From positions 7,765 to 71,764 of the forward strand of contig QZCP01000158.1 of NCBI GenBank assembly GCA_003956705.1: a stretch of DNA of 64,000 nucleotides, given 5' to 3'. Positions 1-14,339 of this stretch are shown piece after piece (within the stretch, counting starts at the first letter, position 1; each line of letters opens with the position of its first letter). The notes beneath the pieces were generated by a model. The model was not told the DNA's origin. It worked only from the letters and a program-made list of their open reading frames with translations, and did no database searches. Source of the DNA: Brevipalpus yothersi. Taxonomy: Eukaryota; Arthropoda; Arachnida; Trombidiformes; Tenuipalpidae. Position numbers and translations under genes: made by a program.

Positions 1-53
<53 letters not shown>
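1..53. repeat. (GA)n tract at window edge
   Basis: Pure GA for 44 nt, then slightly interrupted; continues beyond the window start. Confidence 0.95.
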
Positions 54-54
<1 letters not shown>

Positions 55-3000
55 TATGATTACGATTAAGATGGATGCTCTGCTTTTATACACTTAATGT
101 GGGAAGTAAACATGAAAAAGATGAAGATAATCTGGCATGTGAGTGATGATACCCTGTTTAAGAAGGCCCATAATAAGCCACAGTATGGTCAGTAGAGAAA
201 GAAAGCGAAAGAAAGAGAAAAAGCGATGAGGATATCACTGGTCACCCACTCAACTGTCTACTTTCAAGCTGCTTGTGGGACGTATATGAAGGCTCATATT
301 TGATACCAGATAGTGATGGCATGTGGAGATTTCATGTTCAACTTGAGCTTCTGTTGCCTCTCTCTCTTTCTCTCTCTCTCTCTTCTCCTATGATTTGATA
401 CTATTTAAGTGATAATGAGATGAACACCGGGGAAGAGTGTTGAATAGGAGTGATTCTTGGGAAAATTTTGCATGTCATTATTTTTATTCCAAGCACATGT
501 ACCACATGATTTGAATTATTCTCATTATCAAAGCTTCGATACAATATCTCTCTTCATCTCTTCACCAATACGAATATGTGTTCACACAAATCATTTGGTG
601 CTAAATTTATCGATTAAAAGATTTCACCAATCGAGCTGTAAATGATTTAAGCGGATAAAGAATGGTGAAGTGAAAGCTTCAAAATGTTCCCCAAAAGCCA
701 TTGAGAGAGAGAGAGAGAGAGAGAGAGAAACTTTTTGACCACTCAAAAAGCCGATGGCATTAATTCACCGAAGAGGGTCCAACTACTGGGTCAATGGTCA
801 AGAACAGCAGAGTCCGGTCAATGCGGCGCCTTGATGCTTTGTCTTAGCTTGTGCTTTTCAATGGATAAGCGATCATTTCATGTCCAAATACATACACAAA
901 AAGAGTATTATCTTTTCGCTCCCTATTTTGGCTTCTCACTTTAAGTGCCAAAGTGCCACTGGACATTGAGAAGAGAAAAATACGAAAACAGTAATACAGA
1001 CACACACACATTGGATTCCCGGGTTTTGCACAGGGACCACAATTCAGTGGCCACAGTATCAGTAGCTGGCGGTCAAAAAGCCCAGATAGACGTATGTATG
1101 GCCTTTTTCTCGGATAGCCCAAATCAGTCCAAGAATTGATCTTCAACACTTGACTTTCATTCTCACTGGTCAAGCTTTCGCCAATTGATGTCTGAGTAAT
1201 GCCACTAGATGGTTACCATTTGGATTGATAGCCGACACACGGCCACTTTTGTATGGTATCGGTGGATGTAAAACTTTTTCTCAACTACACTACCATTACT
1301 ATCATTCACCAGGTCGTGTGACCCATTCGAAAATGTGTATGAGAAAGAGATAGAAAGAAAGAGAGAGATCAAACGAATGGCTATCACTTTCAAGTCAATT
1401 CATAAGAAGTGAAAAATAGGATCCTCAAAAGTGACTATGCAAATCACCATCAGAGAGAGCATCCCAAGGAATACTGCCATAACACGCGCCAAAAAGTGCA
1501 AAACTCTCTCTCCATCACTCTATCTCTCTGAGAGATACAGAAAGGAAACTTTTTCTTCATCTTCTCTCTCTCTCCCTCTCTCTCTCTCTTGCCAATTCAG
1601 TGATCCTCATCTTTTCGAAAAGCTTGCAAAGCTTCCATTCATTGTCATCAAATTATCACTAAATCCGGTTTGATTTGCCTGTTTGCTTCGTCTCTAGTGT
1701 ATACTCAATGTGTGTGCTTGTAAATACACTGCATCAGTGATCACACTAAAAAAAAGTGATGCTATTTGGCTTTCAAGTCACTCGACATTCGGAACGCATG
1801 TCGATGTCATCCTTATTTGTCATTGTACACAACACACACAGCACACACAATTCAAGCTCATCCATCCGATCATCCATCCAACCACCGAAACACGATTCCT
1901 TTTTTCTTTTATTCCTTCATCCACACTTTTTTGGTCCTCTCTTTCTCTTCCTCTTTCTGTGTGTAGCTGATTTTGATTGGAATATGAATGTAGCTTAATT
2001 TTGTGTCCAAAGATGACTACTATTTTCCCAGAAATGCTTAAAATATCAACCATACAGACATACCACAGACACAATTGAGCACAAAATCAGATACATATTG
2101 TCACATTTGCATAATTATTGCTATGGTAAAGTGATCAGACACATCAACACATACACACAAGTGATAACATCACATTGATTAGATAATACAGCAAAACAAT
2201 CCATTTGCCTGATGTGTGCGTTGATTATAAGTATCAAAATTTGATTATGTATCTCTACTACTATCTGTACTTTTTATCCCCACCCTAACCAAAGTATTGA
2301 TAACCCTTTCCGCCCACTTCTCATCGCATGAATTATCAACTTTCACATGGATTCCATCTCCTTCCAGCCATTTACTTCCTCCTCCTCTTTACCCTCCCCA
2401 TTGATATATGAATAAATTATCACCATTCATAAGTTGGATTCACGAATAAGTGATGAATTCTCATGGATACATTAGTAATCGATCACTTTTTGATTCTTTT
2501 CGAGTTGACTGCTTGACTTATGACCTCCACATGAGTCGAAATATGAGTATATGACCTCATGTCAATGGATTTATGTGTATACACACATATACACACACAC
2601 ATCCAGTGTAAGTGTGTACTTGTGACCACGTTTTGAATGAGAAGCTGAATAATACATCCTATTAAAATGTTGCCCGAAACCAGGCCAAAATAGCAATGAG
2701 ATTGTGATTCAAATTCTTCATTAATAGAATTGTTGGCTCGTTTTTTCACTCTCTCTCTCTTCCTTCTATCCCATGGGCCGTGATAATTGGAACACAATTG
2801 GACTGGCAACACGACAATCGGGCCACACGTACCATAGGCCATTGTGAGCATTACTTATTCACAATCATTCATTGAATACACCAGTCCAATGTGTAAGTGT
2901 GTTGAGAGACTCATTCACACTTTGTTGAAAAAGGCGCGTGTTTGGTAAGCGTGAGTAAATGTGAATGAAAGGAGAGGAGGAAGGAATAATAAGAAGAAGA

Positions 3001-3537
3001 AGCAAAAATTGCAATTGATGCAGAATATTCCGAAAAGGCTTCCTCAATACATATACATATATATATTAACGAGAGAGAGAGAGAGAGATGACCTTAGGCC
3101 ATATGATAGTCGCTCCCCGGTGACATGATGCACACTCCATGGCAATGATGATGATGCAAGTGGATGATGAAAAGGAAGAGAGAGAGAGTAGAAACGATAC
3201 ATGATGCCTGCCTGACTTCGACACACTGTGTGTGTGTGTGTGTACTCATTTTCATCTTGAAGAGTGAATGTTTGACGCTCGTGCATCATGATATTACTCG
3301 TAGCAGCAATAGTAGCAGCAGTAGTAGTAGTAGAAGGGGGAGGTTGATACAGAATGTGCATCAATGAACATTACCCTGCTGGAGATGAGTTGTTACAATT
3401 ATTTACGAGTGCAAGTCTTTTGCCCTCTCTCTCTCTCTCTCTCTCTCTCGAGGTATACTTTGATCAATGTCATTTTTTTGTCAATTCTCCTCCATCTTAC
3501 GAGGTTTCACTATAGGTATTAGTGCTTTTGGGCTGGA

Positions 3538-3539
<2 letters not shown>

Positions 3540-3591
<52 letters not shown>
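3540..3591. repeat. (GA)26 tract
   Basis: Uninterrupted GA dinucleotide run. Confidence 0.97.
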
Positions 3592-3592
<1 letters not shown>

Positions 3593-4332
3593 AGAGTATC
3601 GTGAAAGCAAGTGTATATTACGATGGCTAGTGACATATCGTGGTCGAATGATTCCACAACCAGTGAACAAGATTGAAGCTTAATGGCATGAAATAATGTG
3701 AAAAATTGTTCCTCAGATCACTTTCAATCACAGACTACACACTCACATACATGTGCCGTACACACACATATATACACAGTAGCTAAAGCATGGCGGATGC
3801 TTGGTGTATGTGTATATGTGTTATATATACGAGAAGAGGATGACTTTTTTTCACTCCAGCTTCACTTGCATCATCGTCCATGTCATGTATTATACAACAT
3901 CATGTTCACCACCCACTTCAATGATCGTGAACAGTGAAATGAAAGTGAGTGAAAAGGGGGGAGAGAAGAGAAAAAGAGAGGATGAAAAATATGTTCCTCT
4001 AATTGAAATATCCACAAGAATAATCTAACAATTCGATTTATCATCTAAATTACAATCTATCTTTTGGCCTTTCGATCTGCCATCATACACATTGTCCTCT
4101 GTAAGTTTATGGTGCGAATGTATTGGATACTCTTTTTAGGATGCTCAATTTCACATACTTTATCTTTCTCTGGGTTTTTCCTCTCTCTCACACACACACA
4201 CACTTCAATCTGAAATGGTTTGATAGAAAGTGTTCCTGGGAATGTGTTCATCAAACAATGTGGAGGATGATAGAGGATGGAACCTGATTGTGGTCTGAGA
4301 ATAATCCATTAGCATTTGGTGGGATGAGAGGA

Positions 4333-4363
<31 letters not shown>

Positions 4364-5725
4364 AGATGAGTAAGAGTGATGAGTTGGGAGAGAGATGATA
4401 TTCAATCAAAACGGTGGAAAAACAGGAAAGAAGAATTCAATGATAACGCGTGTTCACATTATTGTTACTAATATAAAAAGGAATGAATAATGTAAATTCT
4501 ATGCAAATACTGTTCTCTCTATTCTCTCTTTTTTCTTGCTCCTCCCTTTTGCTCTGGCTAATATGATAATACAGAATTCACTTGCAAATGGAAATGTATA
4601 CATGTATATCGTTTAAAAATGCATTAATTTCATACATTACTGATTACAGTATCTCTCTATCTCTCTTTGCTTCTCTCTTTTCACTCGATAGTGATGAATT
4701 TTGGTGGAATAGAAGTTGAATATTGCCTCACAGTCAATTCAGCATCTTATGGATGTTGATTCCTCGAAAACTTTGAGAAGAAGGAAGAGAAAATTGTGGC
4801 ATTACAGCCTTAGGATGACCACTGTCCATCCTTATCCTACCTTTGGACACACCATAGGAGACAGGCGACAGTGTCCAGAGGATCAGACAGTGTTTAAAGA
4901 TGTGTCTCACGCAGATCCATGTCCAAGTTTGAAAGTGATTCCTTTACTGGCCAGCTCATCAACTCGGCAAAACCGATGCTCGAGAAGATATCGGGTGTTA
5001 CTTACAAGCCCGCAAAAGTTTTCCAGTTAAGCGAGTCAGAGAGCGAGAGAGAAAAAAAAGGATAAGATTGACCACTGAACCCTTCTCAATGACCACTGGT
5101 CAGTCAGTAGCACCCTGCAAGGTAGTCGGTTGAAGAGAGAGAGAGAGAGAGAAAGCCTAAAGGGCTACTGATATTCTGAGATTTTTCCAATGTCACTTTT
5201 GTCTTCTTGTCGGATCGCTATACATTCACCGACTATTCCGTGAACTATTTCACCTGAGAAAAATTGGGCAGACAGAAAAGTGGCCTGTACTTCTCACAAC
5301 TCAAACCAGAGAGAGAGGGAGAGAGAGAGAAAGAGAGAAAGAATAGTGTCCAGCAGAAGTGAGTGGGAATAGAGGTTCGTGGAAACATAAACGCAAAGTC
5401 CAAGAGGCAAGCCTATGGAGAGCGAGTCTAGGAGAGAGTCCAAAGAAGAAGCACAGATGAAGAAGAAGAAGAAGAAGACGAATAAAGATAAGCGATGACA
5501 GTGAAAATGACCGCCGACTATGGACTGAAAACGAGATGGATAAGTTATGGATTTCGAGTTAAGTTGAAACTGAGACTCGAAATAATGTTATCTCTTTTGG
5601 CCACTTATGTGTGTCCAAAGCGCATTTATATGTACATGTATATATATACACTCATTCTTTCTATTCTATGCGTATTCTGGATGTGAGCCTCGAAACCCGT
5701 GTCCAGGCCAGTCTGGGGTGAGGAA

Positions 5726-5771
5726 CAGAAAGAGAAAGAGAGAGAGAAAAAGAAAGAGAAAGAGAAAGAGA

Positions 5772-5814
<43 letters not shown>
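5726..5814. repeat. Compound GAAA/GA tract
   Basis: GAAA-type units grade into pure GA, a pattern also seen at 37.4, 37.7 and (as CT/CTTT) 41.7 kb, suggesting one unit type expands from the other. Confidence 0.95.
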
Positions 5815-5820
<6 letters not shown>

Positions 5821-8497
5821 CATGCCAATTTGGACACGGACTGATACGATAGAGTATTCTGAAAATGTATCGATGTTCAAGTGAATGTTAATATATATAC
5901 TGGTACATGCTAACCGAAAAACTAGAGCAAACTCTTGTTCCTTATCTGGTTGACTTTTGAAGAGATAAGTAGGCTCAACTTGCTGGTAGAATACCAATTT
6001 TCAAAAATAGTGGCCTTATATATACATGTATTTACGAGAAAGAGAGAGAGAAAGAGAAGAGTAATAGTGGCAGTAGTAGTAGTAGTATCATGGAAGATGG
6101 CCTGCCAACAAGGTTCCACTCCGATTAGGAGCTGTCTTTTCCGCTCCTTAAAACTCTATCAGTAAGCCTATGTAGCAGTTTTTACGTTTTTGTGTCCTCT
6201 CACAGCAAAAGCAATTCCATTTTATCTAGTCCATAATCTTTTCACTAGCATCTTTCTCCTCTCTCACTCTCTATCTATCTATCCATCTCTCTCGCGTTCC
6301 TCTTCTTCTTCTTCTTCTTCTTTTTCTTCGGTCCTCCTGTGAACAAGAATTTTTATCATTTCATCTGGTAGTAACTACTTTCTCCTAGGAAAAAGCAGAG
6401 TAAGAGATAGAAAAGAAGAATTGCATCCTCCTCTAAACGAAATACATGAACGCATTTATATGTAAAAGTAAGCGAAAATTCTTCTGAAAAAAAAGAAGAG
6501 CGAGCAAGTGTCATTAGAAAAGTGGCAAAACGTAGTTTTTGTACACTTTCTCAATGCTTACACACACACACACAACCAACACACACATTTTTTCTTGGAA
6601 TATGTTTGCTTCTCTCTCTTGAGATGAGTCAAACAGTATTGAGCAATTCCCTGAAGAAGAAAGTAAGAGTACACATATTTTCTCTCTTCAACCATGTATC
6701 CAACAACATTTTTGTCCTCATTTTTGAGTGAAAGAGAGAGAGAGAAAGCAAAACTTGGCTGTCAAAAAGCAATGGAATGGTTCATGATTTACCGAGGTGC
6801 ATATAAGAAGTAGTAGTTAGAATGAGAAGTAAATGCGATTTGAAAACGGATTCAAGATGTTCAAGATATATACACACTCACATGTGTGTGTGTGCGTCTG
6901 GTATATATACTGAAAGGTGTATACATGAAGAATAAAGATTCTTGAAGAAGAATCTCTTTTCTCAAGTTTTTTTTTCACTCTTATCCATTTCTGAAGATAT
7001 TCTGAATATTCCTTCTCTCTCTCGTCCTCAGCCTCTAACTTAACTGGTGTATACAATGATCATAATTATCAAGTGGAATATGAATGTTTGGCACTTGACT
7101 CTTCAAGTATTCATGCAAACGATTGCGCTTGATAATGAGATGCGCGCGATGCAATACTCTGGGGAAGAGGGGGAAGAGGAGGAGGAGGAGGAGAAGAAGA
7201 AGATGATGTTAGAGTATATGTGTGTATGTGTGTGAGAGAGAGAGGGTCAAGTACTTGTGAGATGGTCACTGGATGGTCAGTGAATCACTAATGATTACGA
7301 GTGAATAGCAATAAGCAGCAAGATTCTGTTGATTGTTGCAAGAATATTTTTCTCGCATTATTATCATCAGACTCACACACACACACAACACATGGAGAGT
7401 AAAGTATGAATGGAAACGCTTACACTTGAACATCTCATCTCATCATCCTTCTTCGTCTTGGTCTTCCTCCTCTCATCAGCATCTCTCTCTTCTTCGGGTG
7501 ATCTTCATTTTATTCCAGCATCCCTAATGATCCAGTCATCTATTAGTGAATGGAAAAGTCAGTAGGCATGGTGACCACATCGTTATACTCCAGCTCATTA
7601 TGATCTCTATTCATCTTGACTATGATTCTTGCACAAACTTTCATCTCTCCTTCTCTAATACTCTATCTAATACTTTCAGGGAATAATCATCAAACTTTAT
7701 GCAAAATTTTTGTTCAAGTAAATAAAGTTAATTTGAATCACGTAATCATGTTGAGAGAGTAATCGAGAAAGAAAAATATATATCTTCTCGCTATTTTTTG
7801 AGAAAAAAAGTCACACATTCAGTTCATTTGAACTCAAAATGGATACAAAATTTTGAATCTTGCTGATTCAATCTGAAGAAGAGTGAGAGAGAAAGGTAAA
7901 GTTCACTCTTCACATTATAAAGTATTTCCCACCCATGATACAATCCGTGATACTTGATCATCTCTTCCTCTCCACATGATATCAAATGCAATATGAAAGC
8001 TTGATTTGATGGGAATTTCAAGAACTTTTACAAGAGAAAATATTCTAGAAATAAAGATAGAGAAGGAGAAGAGAAGGAGGAAAGAGAAAAAACCCACTTC
8101 ACAAGTGAGATGGAATGTCACATCATCATTTAGCATCGAGAATGCACACACACACACACACATGTGAATGAATATATATATAGTTATTTTTATGTATTCA
8201 TGAATATTCACATATTCACATAAAGTGATTGGTGTATAAATGTTCTGCTTGAAAAAATTCTCTCTCTCTCTCTCTCTTGACAGACATATTTTTCTCTTCA
8301 CTCTCTTGTATTGAGGGTACGGAAAGACAGACACACACATACAAACTTAAATACTTTGTAATGTACACACAAATTCACAAACAAGAATGAATTGAAGAAA
8401 GAGACCAGAAAAGAGAGAGAGAAAAAAAGAATCGTATTCATCATAATTACAGAACAGCTCTTCCTATTGAATATGATGCATCGCTAAACGCTTTTGG

Positions 8498-8500
<3 letters not shown>

Positions 8501-8556
<56 letters not shown>
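8501..8556. repeat. (CT)28 tract
   Basis: Uninterrupted CT run. Confidence 0.97.
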
Positions 8557-8559
<3 letters not shown>

Positions 8560-9033
8560 CATCTCTTTCTCTAATCGGTACCTTCACTTGAATATGAAAA
8601 CATTAAATTATATGCTTTCGCCTCACCGATAGCACTTCTATCTTGATTCACGCGCCAACATCTTATTTCCACCTCCACCTTATTGCTCGTCTTCTCCTCC
8701 TTCCTTGTTATAAGTTCTCTCTTCTCTCTACTCGAAGCTATCATCAAATCAGTCAGGAAAGCGAACGTTTAATGCGTTAAGAGAATATATAAACGAGATA
8801 GATTGAAGGAGAAAGAGAAAGAGAGAGAGAGAGAAAAACTAAGCAAACATTATACATTGGAAAAAGAAATGAGCTTGTTCGAGAAACAAATGAATAAGTT
8901 TCTCTCTCTCTCAGTCTCATGGAAAAAAGTAGAAAGCCTTCGGCTATGTGTGCTTGTGAGCACCCGCTAGAAAAATAATACTAACTAGTGTCAGCTCTGG
9001 CGACACTCGAGTCACTTATTCATCGCTTCCATG

Positions 9034-9064
<31 letters not shown>

Positions 9065-9641
9065 CAGCTTGATTTTTACTCATTTTTTCACTCTCTTTCC
9101 AATTGCCCTGAGGCTATGGAAAAAAAGAGGGAGAGAGAGCGAAAGTCTTGTTCACACACACACATGGGCAATGTCTCGCTCATATTAATTTGAAATTATA
9201 ATTTCAGAGGTTAATTTGGGTCTGAATGATGATGAGAGAGGCGGGAGTTCACCAAATGAGGCCAAAGTAAGTAAAAACTTGATGACAAGTTAAAAAAGAT
9301 GAAAATTAGTGAGAAAAAGCGTAGAGAGAGAGAGAGAGAGATGAATTGGGAAAAGCAAACTGAGAGTGATTATTGCAGAGGTCTGTGTGTGTGTGTGTGT
9401 GTTTGTGTTTAAGTATGTGTGTGTAAGAGAGAGAGAGAAAAGAAAGGAAAAAAAGGTTCCAAATTAGAATAAAGAGGCCTGTGGAAGTAGTGAGCATGAA
9501 GAGCATAAAATGAAAAGGAGGAGGAAGAAGAAGGAGTCAAAAAAAGTCAAGCCTCATTGTGAAGAGTAAGCAAACCATTTTCGTGGACAAATTGCCACAA
9601 ACTGTATGTTCTTGTCTTGTAATCATTGACAATTCAGTTGA

Positions 9642-9644
<3 letters not shown>

Positions 9645-9693
<49 letters not shown>
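9645..9693. repeat. (CT)n tract
   Basis: Uninterrupted CT run of about 48 nt. Confidence 0.97.
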
Positions 9694-9695
<2 letters not shown>

Positions 9696-9965
9696 CCTCT
9701 ATCTTACTTTTTTCTCTGTCCATGGACATTCCTCTTCCTCTGTGCCCAGTGTTCATACACAAAAGATGGCGCTCAACAATAATTATTATCACAGAATTCT
9801 CATTCATTTTTCAATGGCCATTCCTCCATTACTACAACAACTACTACTACTATTACTACTACTATAACCACCTTGTCTAGAAAATTTTTGCACGCTTCTC
9901 ATGGCCAGCAAAGTGGCTTGAAATACATCGTTCCCAGAAGAAGGATTGTCAGTAAATCGAAAGAG

Positions 9966-9968
<3 letters not shown>

Positions 9969-10014
<46 letters not shown>
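9969..10014. repeat. (GA)n tract
   Basis: GA run followed within 40 nt by a CT run (10050-10073); the two could fold back as a hairpin. Confidence 0.95.
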
Positions 10015-10018
<4 letters not shown>

Positions 10019-10617
10019 AAAATGTGAATGCTCTCTCTTATGGAATGCCTCTCTCTCTCTCTCTCTCTCTCTACCTTCGATCATTCGTTTTTCCATACAA
10101 AACTGGCCTCACTGAATGGCTCACCGGTGTGTGGTCCATTTTCAGGCCACCCGATGCCCCGAAACCCACCCGAACCATCCTTATAACAGAATCACAACAA
10201 GCTTGCCTCTCTCTCTCTCTCTTCCTCGGCCCGAGGTTTGTCTGTTGATTTTAGCCTCTAAACAAGCCTGTGAACAGGCATGCAAGACAGCTCATCATCA
10301 TTTCTCTATACTTCAAATTATCTTCTCTTGTTCCATCCTCGAGATAATTTTCACTCTACATGATGATGAAGTGAACTGTGCGGATGCTGACGGCGATGAT
10401 AGTGCTGATAATAACAACCTGTGAGCAGTGGTTTTTTAAAGGCTGATAGACAATCATCGCCAATCAGCACGAAATAAAGAGGAAGAGAGAGAGAGAGAGA
10501 GAGGAATATCGATGTGTGTTCTTTGCTTAGATGTTAACCAAGCAGAAAAAGAATTAACAGTGTATTTGAAATTCAGGAGTCGAAGAGCGTGATTTTTGAT
10601 GCTTGCATGAAAAGCAC

Positions 10618-10618
<1 letters not shown>

Positions 10619-10664
<46 letters not shown>
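10619..10664. repeat. (CT)n tract
   Basis: CT run of about 45 nt. Confidence 0.95.
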
Positions 10665-11941
10665 AATGAGCAAATGGTTTTAAGCAAAATAGATGCGTAA
10701 ATCAGGCTTATTAGGAGCACGTAAAGTTCGATATCGCTTTGATGAGGGCTCAAATTGGCCAATATTCGAATCATTTTCTCTTTTACTTTTTTTTCACTTG
10801 CTCTCTCTGAAAATAAAATATAGGACTAAATTGCTCAGCATTTTGTTACTATTTGATGAATTTTTTTGCTTTTCTCAGCTGTTACCTTGAAACTTCTAGG
10901 CGGAGAATGTATTATGTATCAATGAATGTGGTAAAGTCACCTCTTAATGTTTGATTATGAAACCAGAATGTTTTCATGATTAGTGTTATCCATCAAGTTT
11001 TAGCTGACAATATATTACTTTCGAGGTTTTCATCAACAATGCTGTTAACAAATGCACACATTTTGATTAACCATTTTTGCGAATATCTTTTTCAATCCCA
11101 TTATATGTCATATACCACTGTAAAACGAAAGTTTGCACAAAAGATTCCTACTTCAATTATTCTCACATATTTATTTATACATTAGAATATTGTGGTTAAC
11201 GAAATGAAGTCAATGTCCAGATAGCTTCTAATAGAAATTAAATAATACTACATCATCGAATGAAAATCAATATTATCATTCTTGGCAAAGTATACAAACT
11301 CAGAAGTACTGAGATAGAGAAATATCAAAACAATGAATACAAACCCGTTTATTTGGCATGCTTGTGATTTGGTTTGGTTATTTTCAGACTATTGAGAAGA
11401 ATAAAAAGAAGAGAGAGAGAGAGAGAGAGAGCAAAAAAATCAGACAAACAATTGTGAAAAGGTCAGCTAAACGAGATCATATCTGAATTTATTCTATTTT
11501 CTTCAATCTCTCTCTTTCTATTCATTGCCAAACTTTTGTTCATGTGCATACACATTATACGCAATCAGCATCCATTTCACTTCATCATACAAAAGTACCT
11601 CCCATGTGCTTACCCATGATCATCATCAAAGAGAGACCATTTCATCAAGTGATAGCGCAAAATTCATCAGAACCACATCAATTCACTCCCACTAGTAACC
11701 GATTTGATCGTAAACCGAAACAAACACATTCACTTACACACTGTATAGAGACATACGCATTGCAAACTATTCCACCATAGAGTAGCCATTGAATTCTGAT
11801 TCAACATCCATGATGATTCCTCTTTCCTTTCGCTTCCTCTCTTCACTCCAGGCAACCGACATATAATTACAGGTATTCGCTAGAAATTTATTAAATTACG
11901 TGAAAATTGCTCTGCATGCTATGCCTCTTGCCTCATCATTT

Positions 11942-11972
<31 letters not shown>

Positions 11973-12284
11973 TTTATCCACTCTGTTTTCAGTCCTCGTT
12001 CATCCATTGCATAGGTAAACAAGGGAAAAAGAGAGGCAACAGTAGTGGATGATGATTACTGGGTGATTTTTTCCTCCTCTCTCTCATCCTTCTTCCAATG
12101 ATTCCTTCCGTTCATGGTTTGAGATAATAGAGCAAGCTTCGGAGGATAAATTCTTTTCTCTCTCTTTTTCATTTACCCTCTTGCTCTATCTGTTCATCTT
12201 ATTCTGAACAACATTCATGGTGGCAATAATGGTCGATGGTGGTCGACCAAGAAGAGTACTCAAAGTAATTCATCATCGAAATAC

Positions 12285-12286
<2 letters not shown>

Positions 12287-12357
<71 letters not shown>

Positions 12358-12358
12358 C
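12287..12358. repeat. (CT)n tract, one interruption
   Basis: CT run of about 70 nt with a single TTT interruption near 12338. Confidence 0.96.
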
Positions 12359-13565
12359 AAGAGTGAAAGCAGTTTAGGGGATTATCAATGTGTGTTTGCC
12401 TATGTTTGATTTTATGTCTGTGTCTGTATGCCTCTGTTTTTATGTATGCACATATGATGTCTATAATCATGTATTTATCAAAAATTACTCATTGACATAT
12501 GAATCCTTCAAATGGCAGTATAATAATGTCAGCCTCAAATTGAATCAAATATACACGAAAAGTGATCAAATCGATCGAAGAATATCTCTATGTGTGGCTG
12601 TAAGTGTTTATGTGAGTGTAGAGAGGGATCATTTTCCAAGATTGGACACAATAAAGGTCGAAATTCAGTCAAGCCTATCTGTTGTTGCGACCATTGTATG
12701 TGTATGATAGATAAAAGGGTATGTCACAATTGATTGAAACTTGTGAACAGAGTCCATTTTTGGACGCTCAAAGACCATACAAATCAAAAAGGAAAGATAG
12801 AGCTTCAGGTCGAGAGAGGGTAAGTGGACACGAGTGGACAATGTCCATCTATCTCTCTTTCTCTCTCCCTTCCTTTTTCTATGTATATGTGGTGTATGTG
12901 TATGGACAGTGGGAAATCATTTTACAATGAATAAGGAGGAATAGTATTGAAAGACAAGAGCCATTAAGAGATTCATAGCAAAAAGGGTTTTCCGATAATA
13001 GATGAAAATGTTGGAAAAGATGGAATGATCAAGCGGTACTGATAAGATACATCCCAGTAACAATCTATGGGTTAAATAATGAGCAAAGATGAATGGCTTA
13101 AAAGCAAGTGATCACAGTGACCAGTGAGCTGGGCAAAAGAAGCTATACACATTTGGACACTGGTCAGTGGATAGTGGAAGAAAGAGAGATACAGAGACAG
13201 AGACAGAAGGAAAGAGTAGAGTCCAGCTAGGAAAACTATTGTTGTTGAGTGGAAGATGGAGAGAAAGAGAGCAGGCAAGTTGTGTGAAATTGCCTTGTTC
13301 AGTGATAATTCGATTAACTGGACACTGGTCACTCTCTATCTTGACATTTTCTTCTGTATTCTAGGATAAAGCGTGGACATGGCCATTCAATATGTAGAAA
13401 TAATCAAGAAAATTGCGTCCCCACCATCATGAAGCAAAGATGAGGATGAAGATGGAGGATCAAAATGCAGACATCTGGATGTGGACAGTTTACAGAACAT
13501 TTATCCACCATTTTTGGAGTGTATCACAGAGCGTTAAGATAAGATAAGAGAAGGGAATAACTCAC

Positions 13566-13903
13566 CTTCCTGATTTGGTGATCACCATTTCGGTGCCCAA
13601 AGAATGGAATCTTTCCCACAAATCTTTTGATTCGAGAATAACTTTGGGATCATCTTCAACCCCATCGTCTTCGGGCTCAAAATTTCTCACTGGTGGACCG
13701 GTGAACGGATGTGCTAGCATATCCTCGGCTGCTAGTAACGGTGAACCGGCCGAAAATGGTGATGACACTGATCCTGGTATTCGGCCTAAAAGTCCGGACA
13801 TGTGAGGACCGAATGCAGCCAATGCTGATAGATATGCTGCTGGCTGTGGACCTCGATAGCCGATGTCCGAAGGCCGAAGTAGGTAAGGTTGTTGATAGGC
13901 CAT
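13566..13903 (-). CDS. Tbx2-type T-box transcription factor, first coding exon (partial)
   Basis: This exon encodes the N-terminus of a nuclear DNA-binding regulator of the Tbx2/3 (Drosophila optomotor-blind/bifid) group. It gives 112 full codons plus two bases. It starts MAYQQPYLLRPSDI, which resembles the MAYHPF start of vertebrate TBX2. An Ala/Pro/Ser-rich stretch (residues 20-70) follows, then an acidic FEPEDDGVEDDPKV segment. The T-box opens with LESKDLWERFHSLGTEMV and ITKSGR (about residues 86-113). A donor (GGAAG followed by GTGAGT) splits the last Arg codon in phase 2, where the family continues with RMFPPF. I chose the Met at 13903; an in-frame Met 12 codons upstream precedes a Cys/Val-rich stretch unlike the family. 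No exon with the rest of the T-box was recognised between 1 and 13565, so the next exon probably lies beyond the window start, implying an intron of over 13.5 kb. Family assignment is strong; Tbx2 versus Tbx3 cannot be decided. Confidence 0.88.
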
Positions 13904-14112
13904 TATAATTGAACACAACACAACACAACACAAAATCAAATGAGAAGTATCACCATCAGGCGCATGAGGTGGCGTTCTGTATCGCGTTGGCGCGAGAAAC
14001 TTGTGGTGTGCGAATCTTGAGTAGATAACTGAGAAAAATGATAGGAAAACTGTGATACAACTGGGAGAAGAGAGAAAGAGAGAGAGAGAGAAAGAAAGAG
14101 GAAGAGAGAGGA

Positions 14113-14144
<32 letters not shown>

Positions 14145-14284
14145 TAAGAGAGAGAGAGAGAGTAAGAGAGTAAGAGAGAGAAAAAAAGAAATTTTGCTAT
14201 GGTCTCAGTATAAACTGTCTTGAGAAGACCTCCTTTTCGAGCGTGTCATGTAACCAGCTTTTCATTCCGCTGAAGCAAGCAGAA

Positions 14285-14289
<5 letters not shown>

Positions 14290-14338
<49 letters not shown>
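14290..14338. repeat. (GA)n tract
   Basis: GA run upstream of the T-box exon. An impure GA-rich stretch also lies at 14066-14180. Confidence 0.96.

Positions 14339-14339
<1 letters not shown>

Larger units (their letters stand above)
1..13565 (-). other. Probable long first intron of the T-box gene, microsatellite-rich
   Basis: No coding exon is supported here. The open frames are short, mostly overlap GA/CT, CA or GAA repeats, and lack flanking splice signals. Besides the tracts listed separately there are shorter GA/CT runs near 705-727, 3067-3088, 3428-3449, 4335-4358, 9033-9061, 10050-10073 and 10481-10503, (GAA)n near 5462-5478, (TTC)n near 6301-6325 and (CTA)n near 9836-9866. The 8-mer ACTGGTCA recurs. 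Calling this an intron is inference from the donor at 13565 and the absence of the downstream T-box exon. Confidence 0.5.

Noticed and set aside
4716..5030. 104-codon frame in a GC-richer stretch
   Set aside because: No domain, odd composition, and it includes the same GACCACTG-like sequence seen in non-coding DNA; more likely regulatory or chance.
9626..9880. Open frames rich in SLSLSL or ERERER across the window
   Set aside because: They are translations of CT or GA dinucleotide tracts, which lack stops in several frames; no conserved residues outside the repeat.
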